A stretch of 64,000 bases of DNA from Rhodotorula mucilaginosa (lineage: Eukaryota > Basidiomycota > Microbotryomycetes > Sporidiobolales > Sporidiobolaceae), in assembly GCA_034406715.1 (NCBI GenBank), contig CP137877.1, positions 558,001 through 622,000 of the forward strand, written 5' to 3'. A model generated the notes under the pieces. That model searched no databases. It was given only the letters and a program-made list of their open reading frames with translations, and was not told where the DNA came from. Positions 43,767 through 55,990 of this stretch are shown piece after piece. The position numbers were made by a program, and so were the translations under genes. Numbering within the stretch: position 1 is the first letter of the stretch; every line of letters starts with the position of its first letter.

Positions 43767-44692
43767 ATGTCCTCCTCTCCCGTCGTCTATTTCGGTGAGT
43801 TCCAATGGCTGTTGCATCTTCACGCACGCCAGAGCTGACTCGAGAACGGGACAACTTACCCGCGCTATGCACCCGCAGTCACTGGCGCGAACCGCGGTAT
43901 CGGCTTTGCGCTCGTCGAACAACTCGCCTCGCGCGACAACATCCTCGTCTTTGCCGGCGCCCGTGACCCCTCGAAAGCCGACCGCCTGAACCAACTCGCG
44001 CAAGAAAAGCAAGGCAAGATCGTCGTGGTCAAGCTCGACGTCACGTCGGAGGAGGATGCGAAGAAAGCCGCCGAGACGGTCAAAGAAAAGGCGTCGAAAG
44101 TCGACGTCTTGATCGCCAACGCCGGTGAGTTAACGCCTCCCTCTTCGCACCAGTGAGAGACTGGGAAATGTTTGCTTACCCGACACTCCTCCTTATAAAC
44201 CGGACAGGAATCGGAAACGGTACCGGTGCCGCACACGAGCTCGACTTGGCCGAAATGCACTCCGTCATCGATGTCAACGTCGGCGGCCCCCTTCGGATCT
44301 ACAAAGCCCTCTACCCGCTCCTCCTCGCTGCTCCCGCGCCGCGCGTCATCGGTGTCAGTTCGACGCTCGGCTCGATCGCCTTCAACCTCGACGCGGACCA
44401 AATCGGTCCCTACAAGGCCGGGTCGTACTCGGTCTCCAAGACGGCGCTCAACATGCTCTTTGCGCGGATCCACACCGAGAACCACAAGGATCACAACATG
44501 ACGGCGTTTGTTGTCTGCCCGGGGCACACGCAGACCGACATGGGCAACGCGGGCGCGCAGAATTTCGGACTCGAAGAGGCGCCGGTCAAACTGGCAGACT
44601 CGATCCAGGGATTGCTCAAGCTCATCGATGACGAGACGGGCCAGTATGCCGGCCGGTTCATGTCGTACGACGGCGCCGAGCGGCAGTGGTGA
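43767..44692 (+). CDS. Short-chain dehydrogenase/reductase (SDR2)
   Basis: Paralogue of SDR1 on the opposite strand. Three exons: MSSSPVVYF then V|TGANRGIGFALVEQL (cofactor motif), LIANAG at the end of exon 2, and exon 3 starting IGNGTGAAHELDLAEM. Catalytic Ser in VSSTLGS and Tyr/Lys in YSVSKTALN. Conserved NHKDHNMTAFVVCPGHTQTD and C-terminus FMSYDGAERQW. Both introns are GT-AG; the second donor is GTGAGT where SDR1 has GCGAGT. Third gene of the D-E-SDR2 arm. Confidence 0.9.
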
Positions 44693-44959
44693 GGGCGGGC
44701 GTAGGTGCCCGTGACTCGTAGTCGATTGGCGACCCTCGGAGCTTGATCGTTGTACATTCTGTTGCAATCACTCTTCTCAATCTCAGAGGATCCCCGTCTC
44801 GTCCGAGGCACTGTGAGGGACTACGCCAGAGAGCCTCATTCTGTTGCCTTGTGGCAAGCATCTCTTTTCCGCAGCCGTCGGCCGATTCGGCCCCACCTGC
44901 TGCTGCAGGCGGACTTCCTCTTTTCTTGACTACTCAGCCTCGCAGACTCGACGACCTAA

Positions 44960-46177
44960 ATGGGCGCCTTCTATGACGAGATACCGAACGAGACCTTGAT
45001 CGACTGGATCAAGTACGTCCTGCGCACCCCGTCTGCCGCTCCTCTTGGCATGGCGCACTTTTCGCAGATCCGACCGCTTCATGCGGCTCGCTGACCCTGT
45101 GCAACCCACAATCGCAGGGCGCAGAAGATGTTTTGGGTCGCCACTGCTCCTCTCGACGGACAAGGAACCGTCAACGTCTCGCCGAAAGGTGCACCCTCCT
45201 CGATCCCCAATTTTCTTTTGACTCGAGACCTTCGTTCCCTCCGGAGATGCCGATGACTGATACTCCAACCCCCGTCTTCGCACTGAACAGGCTACGAGTG
45301 CTTCGAGATCGTCTCGAAGAACGCCGTCTGGTATCAAGACATGACCGGGTCGGGGAACGAAACCATCAGCCACCTCCGAGAACCAGGAAACGGACGCTTG
45401 ACCATCAGTGCGTTCCCCTACTCGACCCGGCCATACATAATCTCGCTCACGTCGACCCTCGGGACAGTGTTCAACGCTTTCGAAGGACCCCCGAGGATCG
45501 TGCGCCTCTTCGGTCGCGGCAAAGTCTTTGAGCGAGATTCACCAGAATACAACGAGCTGCTGCCCGTCGGCGACCATCGCCGCTTGCCCGGATCCAGAGC
45601 CATCATCTGGCTTGATGTTGATCGCGTGGGCACGAGCTGCGGGTACAGTGTGCCGTTCTTCGATTACGTCAAGGATCGGTGAGCTACGCGAATCTTTCTC
45701 CTCTGCTCCGTGCTGCACGCTGCAAACGCCGGAGCGAGAGCCATGTGACACGGCATGGAAGTACATCCTAATGGTCACCATTTACACAGGGACCGCCTCA
45801 AAGACCACTTTGCCGATAAGGAGGACGTCGACCGCGCCTACCTGGACGAGCACGCTTGCGAAGACTGCACCCTCGCACCCGCCACCGAAAAGGGCGGCAT
45901 GCGCGCTTACTGGGAGCTCAAGAACTCGGAAAGCGTCGACGGTCTCCCCGGTCTCGGCATCGCCGGCTTCCCGCCCAAGGAAGGCGCGATCCGAAAAGCG
46001 AGAAAGGGAGTCAAGGTCGCGTATGGGCAAGCGGCCAAGTCTAGCGCCGGCGGATGGATGCAGGAGGTCAAGCGGACTCTGGGAACGGAATGGCGCTTCG
46101 AGCTGGGACTGGTCGCGGGCGCGGCGGTCGGGGTGTGGCTCGGTGCGAGGGGATGGGAAAGCTTCGTTCCTCGATGA
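44960..46177 (+). CDS. FMN-binding split-barrel (pyridoxamine 5'-phosphate oxidase-like) protein
   Basis: Start MGAFYDEIPNETLIDWIK; about four exons. The split barrel is visible as FWVATAPLDGQGTVNVSPKG, then ETISHLREPGNGRLTISAF and PPRIVRLFGRGKVFE. This arrangement is that of the fungal PNPOx-like group rather than of true PNP oxidase, whose C-terminal signature is missing. GYSVPFFDYVKDRDRLKDHF follows, and the C-terminus has a hydrophobic stretch LGLVAGAAVGVWLGARGW that may anchor it in a membrane. Flavin-dependent oxidoreductase or haem-binding functions are both possible; substrate unknown. Confidence 0.82.
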
Positions 46178-46356
46178 ACTGGGGATGCAGCCGACCTCAC
46201 GAGGCCAAAGCTTACAGATAAAGGCCGATAAACTCGACAGCACAGCTTGTGTTCGCATCAGTAGTGTTGTGTACAAAAGCGATGTTGCGCCAAGATTCCA
46301 AGGGCAAGGGGAATGCAGACGTGACAACAAAAGCTGGCGTTCCTTCCTCGAGGGCC

Positions 46357-47697
46357 TCAGAAACTCTTTGACATGAGGTGCTGAACAATCTCTGCCGCAG
46401 GAGCGGTTGTGGAGACGTCGCCGACGCCCGTGCCTGCTCAAGGGTGACGAAGAGTAAGTGAAGTGCTCGACAAAATCCTTCCAGTCCGAGCCTCTCGAGA
46501 CGGTTTTCGAGAGTGTCCACGGCGAGGCCAGACGTACCTGCCCAGGTGACTGGCGGCCCTCCCTTTTGTACCTCGCCGGTACCCTCGCTCGTCTGATCTC
46601 GCAATCCTCGACCGTCAACGCCGGCAGGCCATCCCGTCGTCCCTCTCGCCACATCCCACCTCAGACTCCGCGCCGTGCTCGTTTCGCCGTCCTCGGCTTC
46701 GACAAGGAGCTTCTTCTGGGGGCCAGAAAGCGTAGACTCGTCTGCGACGCAGAGTGCGGTGCCGGTCACGACGGCGGCGACGCCTTCGTGCGAGAGGAGC
46801 TCGGAGACGGCCTGGGGCGACGAGATACCGCCCGCGGCGAGGATCAGAGGTGCCGACGCCGGATGGGACTTGAGTGCCAGAACCGAGTTGAGGAGAGAGG
46901 CGAGCGAGGCGCCGCTGTCAAAGTCGGCACCGTGTCCGCCAGCTTCGGTACCTGGATCGCAAACAATTCGGGTCAGTTCTAGGCAAAGCGAAGCGCTCGT
47001 CCGCCGAACCCGAAGCGAGGGAGAAGGCGAACCTTGCAGCACGATGGCGTCGATGCCCGGCCAAGTCATCACCTCTTTGGCTTTGTCCGCCGAATGGACC
47101 ATGATCACGATGAGCAATTTCTCCTTCGTCGTTCTCGCCGCCGCATTGCCCTCGGTCGGCGCTTCCGTCTCAATCTTGCGAGCGCGGTCCACCCAGTGTT
47201 TGAGATCGACGGCGAAGGAGATCCAGATCGAGCGCGCGTTGGCTCCGTGGATGATGTAGCGAAGCCATTTGTCGCCTTCTTGGGCGCCTTGGTCCGCCGG
47301 AAGATGCGGTGCTTCAAACTTCCAGCCCATGAAGCCGATACCGAGTCTGTCAGGTCTCGGAGCATCAGCGTAATCCGGACCTCGTGCGCTATAGACGATG
47401 TACTGACGGCAGATTGTCACCTTCTTTGAGGGAAAGAGCTTCTCGAGCCAGTTGGACGTCCTCGACGAGCGTTTCGATCGGCTTGTGGCCCTGCAGGATA
47501 GATTACCTGTCAGTACGAGCTGCTCCGTCGAGCTCCGCACATCAGCTTACGGCGCCAATGTATCCGAAGCCTCCTGCTTTGTGCACCGCGGCGGCGAGGC
47601 GGCCTCCCGCTACGCCAGCCATCGGGGGACATACGAGCGGCAAGCTGCAGCCAAAGCGAGTCTGGAAAGCCTTCGCTGCGAGGGTACGAGTCGCCAT
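46357..47697 (-). CDS. Nitronate monooxygenase (2-nitropropane dioxygenase family)
   Basis: FMN enzyme that detoxifies alkyl nitronates such as propionate-3-nitronate. Start MATRTLAAKAFQTRFGCSLP at 47697 (an in-frame ATG exists 30 bp upstream). Exon 1 has PPMAGVAGGRLAAAVHKAGG. Later exons hold LGIGFMGWKFEAP, GIDAIVLQG, the FMN/phosphate region EAGGHGADF (AGGHG), LAAGGISS and VVTGTAL. The end is spliced: VTWAG joins TGVGDVSTTAPAAE and finishes HLMSKSF at TGA 46357-46359; VWAGTG-like endings are typical. About five exons. It converges with the split-barrel gene. Confidence 0.87.
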
Positions 47698-47977
47698 AGT
47701 GTGCAGAGCGTAAAGTGCCGCGGGCAATCCCTTCTTCGCTTTCGGAGGTGGGGCTCAGGAAAATCACGTGACTCTATGCACATTCTCGTTCACATTTCAA
47801 GCGGATCACAAGCTCGACAAGCTATGCACGCCGACACCTTTGAAAAAATTCAAGCGAAGGCGACATTAGAGGCCGGACGACGCCCTGGAGCGCTCCGACC
47901 GTGCGCTAAGCGAAAGCGTTTTCGAGACGAAAGGACGATTGCCGAGCATGACAGCTATGTGCCGGACGGTTCAGACG

Positions 47978-50900
47978 TCAGCTGCATGCTCTTTGCGACG
48001 TCAACAAGCGCACCTCACGGAACTCACTGGACTTGGCTTTGTCCAGATCAGCCTCGAGCGAGTCGACTTTTTCCGTCAGCAAGCGCATCTTCTCCTCGAG
48101 CTGCTTCTTCTCTTCCTCCTTCTTCCACGCTTCGGCCATCGAGTCAGTGTGGAGCCGCATGGCTTCCTTCCGGGCACTCCTCGCTTCGTCGAGTGCTTGC
48201 TGCGTCGCCTGCTGCGTGCGCTCGAGGTCTTTGACCTGTCGCGCAGATTTTCTCGCGCGTGCGGTCAGCCAGTCGACGTTTTTCGCATTCAGAGAGTAGA
48301 CATCCAAAGGCACACCTGATCATTAAGCCTGGCGACTTCTTCCTGAGCACGCTGTTCGCCGTTCCGGTGGCCGTCGCGCAGCTCGATCATGCGCTTCAAG
48401 CCCGCTTGCAGGTCGATGCGAGCCTTGCGGACCTCCTCGAGTTCTTTTTGGGTCGATTCGAGCTGCTTGACGACCGTCTCGTACTCGGACGCAACCTCTT
48501 CGCGCTTCCGGACCGCCTCGTCACGCTGCCGAGTCGTTTCCGCCAACTCGCGACGCGCCCGAGCCAATGCCTCCTCCTGCGTGGGGTTCTTCGCCTCCTT
48601 GCGAGCCTGTTCGACTTCGGTGTCTTTTTGCTTGAGCTGCTGCGTGAGATGGTCGATGTGCTCGGTGCATTTCGTCTTCAAGGTCGAGTAGTCGGCTTCG
48701 AGCTGGGTCGTGTGACACTGCTCTTCTTCGTAGAGGCGACGGAGCGACTGCATACCGGAGTAGGCGTACTTGTACGCGTCGGCGGCGACAAGGTCGGCTC
48801 GCTCACGCTCGTCCTCAAGGAAGATGATCTCGCGCACCGCCCCGTGGAGCTCTTTCTGGAGGGCTTCTGTTGGGGAAATTGTCCTTCGTCAGCACGGAAG
48901 CCAGGCAGAGCTGCGAAAGCTAGCCCCGCTTGCGACTTACCCATCTCTCGCTGAACCTTGTCAAGCTCGGCGCGATACTTGCGCTCGCTTTCCTCCTTGG
49001 CCTGATTGGTCGAGCGAAGGAGGGAAGCGACGCGATCACGAGCGAGCTTTGCGTCGGCGATGTTTGCGTCAAAGGACGCCAGTTTGGTCTGCAGCGCTTC
49101 TATAGGGGAACACGTCAATCAAATAGAGGGGCCGACGGAATATATAAAGCTGCCGTACCCTTTTGCACGACGGCTTCCTTCAGGTTCCTGCTTTGAGTCT
49201 CGATCACCTCTTTCTGCCCGTCGTAGCGACGCTGAAGGTCCGCGTACTCGGTGCGCAAGCGTTCCAACTCGGCCTCCTGGGCCTGGCGCTCTTCACTTTC
49301 CTTCTCGAGAGCGGCCAGCTTCCGTTCCAGCTCGTCGCGTTGTTCGATCGACTGGCGAAATTCCGCCGACGTGCGCGCAGCGTCGGCTTGAGCATCTTCG
49401 AAGCGAGATTGCAACGTCTGGAGCTCTTGCTGCGCTTGAGAGAGCTGCAGACGAGCTGCTTCGAGAGCGTCCGATTCGTTGCGCTTGGTCTCCTCGAGAC
49501 GGGCGTCAGACGCGGCAGCGGCGGCGGCGCGGTCTTCTTTGAGCTGGGCGACCGTTTCTTCGTTCGAGCGAACTTGGGCTTGGAGAGCGTCGATGCGCTC
49601 GTCGCGCATTTGCAGGGCGACCTTCCACTTGCGGTTCTCGAGCGCGACTTCCTCTTCGTGACGTTTCGTCGCCGCTTGGCGCTCGGTCACCGCCTGCTGA
49701 GCAGCTTTGCGCGCAGCTTCGAGGTCGCGTCTCAAGTTGGCGAGATCGGTGTTCTGACGCGCAATGGTCAGATTCGCCTCGTGAAGGTGCTTCTGCTGGA
49801 TCGGGTCGAGCCTCGGCTCATTGCGGACGCGGGCGTGTTGCTGCTTTAGCTCTTCGACCTCACACGCGAGCTGGTGCAGGCGCTCGTGGTCGGCCTTGTG
49901 CACCTGGTCGTACTTGACGATCTTGTGGTGCAAGACGCCGTTTTCGTGCAGGGCTTGACGGAGCAGCTCCGCCGTCGTCTGGTAGCGGATCTCCGCATGT
50001 GCGAACGGCGGAGCGGCAGGCAGGGCGAGGGCACCGACGGGTCCGAAGGCGAGTCCGAGACCGTTCGGGACGGGCGCGCGTGCCTGCTGCTGCTGTGGTT
50101 GTTGCGGCTGCGAGGCGAACGGCGCCGGAAAGGCAGGCGGCGGCGGCACGAAAGGCGCGGCGAACGGGTTGAAGGACGTCGCGCGAGCACGCTGATCGAG
50201 GTTGAACTGCGGCATTCCGTGCCAAGCTGGCTCACTCGCGGTGCTGCCGCTCGTGGTCCGCGAGCGAGCCTGTTCTTCGCGCAAGACTGCTTCGGAACGG
50301 ATCGTCTCGACTTCCGCGGTGGACCCGGGCGCTGGCTCTGGCGACGGCTCGACGCGAGCAAAGTCGGCATGGAAGTCCTGAAAAGTATGGAAGGTGATCA
50401 GTCGCTGAACGCGTGGCGGGCTGCAAGAAGTGCACGTACGAATGGTTTCGGCTTCGCGGCTCCCTCGACGACAGGCTGCCTTTTCGTTTCTGGAGCGGCG
50501 TCAGCCCTTGCGGCTTGAGACGACTGCGCCGAGTCTCCGGCGCTGGCGGCGACTGACGTTCCGCTCTTGGATCTGTCATCCACGACGACGATCGCCACGC
50601 CGGTCGAGATGGCAATCGGTGGAGCAGCGCTGGCCTCCTTTCCGGCCGCTTTCTCTCCGGCTACGTCCTCCGAGATTGACTCGGCATGCAGCTCCCCGTC
50701 GACGAAGGAAACGGAGGTATCGGGGGTGTCGCCAACCTGGACGGACGAGCAATTGGTCCTGTCGGCCGAGGAGGGAGTCGTCTTCTCGGCGATTTCGGCG
50801 GTGGGGAGGTTCTCCGACGACGGCGGCGGCGGCGGCGGCGTCTTGGGGGGCGCGGTGGCGAGCTCGTCGCTCGAGCGCATAGCCTCTCGGACCGCGCCTT

Positions 50901-52177
50901 CGAGGGATACGCCCTCCTCCGGCAAAGTCTTCTCCTGCGGCATCGACTGCTCGGGCGGGGCCGACGAAGTAGAAGCCTTATCATCGGAGCTTCCTCCTTC
51001 TCCGCCTGCCTCGGCGGTGGTGTACGAAGGAGCGGAACCTTCCGTCTCGGTCGAGGAGTCCTCTTCCTCCTCTTCATCCGAAGAGAGACCGTAAGGGACG
51101 AGAGAGTTGCTAAAGATCGAGCGTCGCGAGCTCGAGATGCTGGCGCTGGTAGGAGAAAGCGGCGGGTGGACAGGGGGAGACGAAGAGCCACGGTCGAGTT
51201 GCGCGCTGGAGTCGAGCACGGGGGTCACCGAGCCGTGACTCGAGCTGGCCGACGAGAGAGTCGACGGATGAGGGCGGAACTCGAGAGGCGCAGAAGACAA
51301 ACCGAGCCCGCCTGCGCCGGCATTCGACCCAGACGCCGAAGCGCTCGCGCCGACGCCGGCTGACCTTTCGATGAGGTCTCTGTTCCTGCGCGGCAGAGTC
51401 TGCGCTGAAGCCGACGAGTTGTCGGTCTCCGAAGGACGCCTGATGGCGATGGCCTTGCTCGTCCTCGCGAAAAACGACGACGTGAGTTCGACGATTTTGG
51501 CTTTCTCTTCGACAGAGAGCAAGCTCGACTCGGTGTCGACGGAAGAGACGCTCCCCGTCGGTGCCGAGGTGGACGCGAAGTGCTCGACTGGCCCGAGCTG
51601 TGTGGTGGTCGAGACGGGGTAGACGAACGATTCGGGCGACGGCGTCGTGCGGTAGGTCTCGTGGTTGTATTGGAAGCCGCCGTCGGCCGAGGTCTCGGTC
51701 GAGGGGTTCATCGAGTCTTCCGGGGGAAGGGCGCTAGCTGAGGCGCTTTTGGCGACTGTGCGGAAGCGAGATGGCTGGAAGAGAGTTGCCGTTGGGGAGA
51801 GGGAAGGACGAGCGGCCGAGCCTGTTGCGGACCGCGCTCCCAGTGCGGACGACGGCTGCGTGAGACCTGTGCGTTCTTAACCTGCGACGTCAACACACGC
51901 ACGAGCGCCGCGAAGGAGAAGCACACTGCGGCGTGTTCAGCAAGCGTCGGTCAGACCCACCTGTGAGGATCCTACTCATCCCCTGCGCGCTGCCCGTGCT
52001 CGACACGGACGAGCCCGCCTCTTGCCTTCTGAGATCTTCCGCTGTCCACCATTTGCCGGCTGAAGTCTCGCTGTGAGCATCGTCGCCGGGCGTCATCGTG
52101 CCCGACTCTTTCGTCTTGGATGGGTAAGGCGTCGGCGACGGCGCCCGAATCGGGATCGCGGTCCTGCTGCCGCTCAT
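47978..52177 (-). CDS. Very long coiled-coil protein of unknown function
   Basis: Start MSGSRTAIPIRAPSPTPYPS at 52177. A short exon ends MSRILT and splices to GLTQPSSALGARSATGS. A disordered N-terminal half (about 50400-51860; Ser/Glu/Pro-rich) leads into about 700 residues of coiled coil running through small introns: AELLRQALHENGVLHHKIVK, LQMRDERIDALQAQVRSNEE, ALQTKLASFDANIADAKL, YKYAYSGMQSLRRLYEEEQC, ending EVRLLTSQRACS. The product is roughly 1,300 residues. WWTAEDLRRQEAG near the N-terminus is the most distinctive short motif. No family recognised; a cytoskeletal or vesicle tether would be a guess. The stop is TGA at 47978-47980. Confidence 0.68.
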
Positions 52178-52765
52178 GGCGATGACCTTGAAAGCAGAGA
52201 AAGCACTGATACGTCGGCACAACGCCGAAGCAGGGTCGAGTGGTCGGTTGTGACTCGGGAAAGCGGGCGAAGGGAGAAAGACTCGGAAAGTCCACGGAGA
52301 GGTGCGTGCGGTGATCGGATGGGACGTAGGACCGGACTCAGCAGGCATACATTGCCTACTGAGGGCGGGTCTGAAAGCGGTCGTGAGGGGGAAGCAAAGA
52401 TGCGAGAAGAGAGGAAAGAGCAGAGCTTGAAAACCGTCGACGTCATTCGGGGTCTCAGCGTTCTGCCGACAGTCGCCGGGTGAGAGAGTCAGCGCGAGTA
52501 CAAGAGAGTAGTCAAGGGCGAAAGGGATAGACGGACCCTGACTGGTTGCGCAACATCCTGTGCAGGAGTTGTGGACGGCTTCTTGCGGCGAACTCGACTC
52601 ACTTCACAGCTTGGGAGAGAGTGCGCGACTGCCAACCCGGATTTCCAGTATAGTTACACATCTCGGTCAAGAGCACGAAAGGAGAGATACATCGCCTACA
52701 CTACCCTGGCCGCATTCGAAAAGGACGAGTGCTCCGGGGCTTGTCGAAACGAAAGAGAGGGTCGA
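52178..52765. other. Intergenic region
   Basis: 588 bp between the coiled-coil gene start and the CWF19 stop. No gene supported. Confidence 0.4.
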
Positions 52766-55700
52766 TCAGAACCGACTCGGTCCAGCCTCGACCTCGGCCT
52801 GATCGCTGCTCTGCGCCAGCATCTTGGTCCAGTCGTAGCGGTCGTACTTTTTCCGAAAGTCGGCGACGCGGGCCTTGTTCTCGCGGCGGTCGAGACGGCG
52901 CGGCTTGCGCCACTTGCGAGGCTCGAGCGAGAGGAGGTTGCCGATAATCTCGTGGGCAAAGTATCTGTGCGCCGTTCCATGCAAACGGGGAAAAGCGTAG
53001 CGAGTCAGCTCAGAAGCCCACCTCGCAATCGCAGCGGGTTCGCGGCAACGCACCGGGTAAATTCTCCTCCGCCCTTGTCGCCGACCTCTCCCTTGGTCTC
53101 TTCGCCATCCAAATCCCGATCCGGCGCATCATCAACACCTTCAATGATGTGTCCGTAGCCCTTCTCGCCCTTGTAGTCGAACTGGACGGCAAAGTACGGC
53201 AAGTTGGGCACAAGCGCACGTCGGAACGGGCGCGCGGGCGTGAACGAGATGAGCTTCTTGTGCTGCGACCATTCGGCTTCGGAGGTCTGGATCGCTTCCT
53301 GCACGCGGAGCATAACCAGTGTCAGTTCCTTCGCTGGGGTTCGAGTCCACGAGTCCACGAGGGAGCAGACGCACTGAGAAGTAAATCGGGAGCTGGTCAA
53401 ACAGGTCGAACGGGACCGGAACAGCCTCGATGTAGCTGTGGTTCTGGTACTTGTGGCTGACGATCGTCTCGAAAAAGACGACGCCCTTGTCCTCGTTCGC
53501 AAACATCTGCATCAGCGTCTTCATAAAATTCTGTGCGCGTAACGAGCGACTTCGAATCCGTCAGCTTCCGAGCTTCCTCTTTTAACGGAGTGCGACGCGA
53601 TGGAGATATTGTTCTCGACACCAACACGCACCTTGATCTCGTCCCATCCTTCTTCCTCGTCAATCTCGAGGCAGCTGAGGTAATGCTGGACGGGGACGAT
53701 CCGGCAGTGTCCCGGCACGAGTTCTTCGTTCTCCATCAAAGCGAGGTAGGTCCGCGTGCCGAGCGCGACGACGGGCGCTTTCGGAGGATCGCCGTCATCC
53801 GAGTGGCAGAGGGTGCATCTGAGAGTTGAGGTGAAGGTTGAGTAAGCGACATCTCTAAGCGCTGCAGGTTCGCTTCCCCGAACATCCCCACAACACTGCA
53901 AAGGAAAAAGAAAGAGAAACACTCACGAATCAAGCGCCTTTTTGGTGCGCGCATAGTCCCCGACCGCGAAAGCCCTCTTGAGCGCTTCACTCTTCATCTT
54001 CTTCCTCGCGAACCGCTCCGCATTATCGTCGATGTAATCGAGATCCGTCGAGTACCTCGCGTCGGTCGCGATCCGGTTCGCGACTTCGGTATCGAGCGCG
54101 CGCTGGTCGTTCATTCCCCCGGAGAAGCGCTCTTGCCGTACGAGGTCGTCGAGAGTCAAGGCGTCGTCGTCGGCGTTGTTGCGGATCAGCTCGCCCGTCT
54201 TGGGGTCGCGAGTCTCGAATTTCTGGTGCGCCCGCGGAAACAGAAGGCGGGTCAGCAACCTGTATCCGCCTTGTTCGAGACAGAGGGAAAAAAGCTGAAA
54301 GAGCTCACGGGTTCCTTCTTGCCCCTGCGACCTTTCGCCAATCGCTCCGCCTCGATCTGGTCCGCCACTGACGTCCCAACACCGACATCGTACATCCTCC
54401 CTCTCCCATCCAGCGTCGGCAACACCTGCACCCCTTCTCCAAGTTTCTTGCTCCCACCGAGGGTCTGTTCCATGCCTTCATGTTCGGCGATCGCCGGCCC
54501 TGCTTCAAGGGAGCGTTTCCGTTCGCGTTCGTATTCGGCTTCGAGGGCGGCGGCGTCGTCCGCGTCCATAAGTTTCGCCTTGAGGACCCGAGCCTGCAGT
54601 TTGTTCAGCTCGGATTGAGACAAGACATTCTTGCCGCCATGGTTAGGAGCTGAAGTGGCCGGGCCGGTAGAAGTCGGATCGGGAGCGAGGACGGTCGATT
54701 GCGACAAGGCGGAAGTAGTCCTCCTCGCGACGGGGGGCGTAAAGACCGAAGGGATCGGCGTAGAAGGTCGGGAGCCGGACGCGGAACCTCCTCCGCCGGG
54801 ACCTCCTGCGACCGACGAGGAAGAGCTCGTGCGCGGTGGCATGGCGGGAGGCGTCTCGCCCGGTCGGCGGAACGACTGCCTCGAAGCGGACATCGGACGA
54901 TCACCACCACCGCCGCTGCCTGGCGTGGCTTCCATATCCGTAAAGACGAAACGCCTGCCTCCTCCATCGGCCGTCATGCCCGTTGGAGTTCGCGCACCCG
55001 CCGGCGTTCCGCCGTGCCCAAACCCACTCTCGCTCCTGCGACTCTTGCGTCGGTCCCCTCTCTCGTCGAGGACCCTCCGCTCCTCTTTCGCGTCTTCGAA
55101 CGCTTCGAGAGATCCGTACCGCTCCATCGCGACGTCTTCGATCGAGCGCCCTTCCTCCTCGGCGGCTTCGTACGTTCTCTTGAGTTTCGTCATTCGCCAT
55201 GCCGAGCCGGACGAGCCCGGTGCAGGTGACCCGCTCTTGGGAGTAGAGGCGCTTTCGACGGCGGCGGACGAGGCAGACGCAGCATTCGCGGGAGTGCCTT
55301 GCCAGTACGCCTTGTTCAACTCGCGCGAAGACTGGCCCATCGTGTCCTGTTGGAGGCCGTCTCTCTTATGAGCTAAGTGGCACATTAGCCAGTCTCCGGG
55401 TATGAGGGACTCACCGCCGGGTCGACTTTTTCTTTCGGTTCCTTGCGTCTCCTTTCCGTCCCGAACGAGCCAAAGAAATCGCCCTCGTCCGTGGTGGTGC
55501 CTCCTCCTCCCGGCAGGCCAAAGAGCCCGCCTCCTCTCTCGCTCGAACCACCGACGTCACCTTGGCCGTACCCGTCGGTCATGTCTTGCGGTTCGAGCCT
55601 GCGGAGACCGGCCGTGGAGGTGGGCATCGACCCGATACTGAACGTGCCGACGGTGTCGACGGGCGCCTGGGGAGCCGCTGCCGAGGCAGCCTCGGTCGCT

Positions 55701-55990
55701 TTCTCGACCCATTCGTCGTCGTCGTCGTCATTGGCGTCGTGGGCTGCATCCTTCTTCCTTCCAGACGACGAGACGTCATCCCTCTTTCTCGACGACGAGT
55801 GCTTGTGACTGCGGTGGTGGTGGTGGCTGCTGCTCTTTCGCTCGCTATCCTTGTCTCTATGGCGGTCTTCGTCTGCGTGCGAGCGGCGGTGTCGCTTGCT
55901 CGACGAAGCGGCGTCATCATCGCGAGACGAGCGACTGTGCTTGCTTCGGGACGAAGATTCGCGATCCTCTGAGCGCGAGTGGGAGCCCAT
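52766..55990 (-). CDS. CWF19: Splicing factor Cwf19 (CWF19L2-type)
   Basis: Late spliceosome factor that acts with the Drn1/Cwf19 HIT-like family. Start MGSHSRSEDRESSSRSKHSR at 55990, an SR/RD-rich N-terminus followed by His-rich repeats. Middle: EWVEKATEAASAAAP, WRMTKLKRTYEAAEE, KLMDADDAAALEAEYERERK, DPKTGELIRNN and the stretch DDLVRQERF. The CwfJ C-terminal domains begin CTLCHSDDGDPPKAP, contain LVPGHCRIVPVQHYLSCLE (HIT-like) and SHKYQNHSYIEAVPVP, and finish WRKPRRLDRRENKARVADFR then DWTKMLAQ. About eight exons. The tail ends AGPSRF. Confidence 0.9.
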
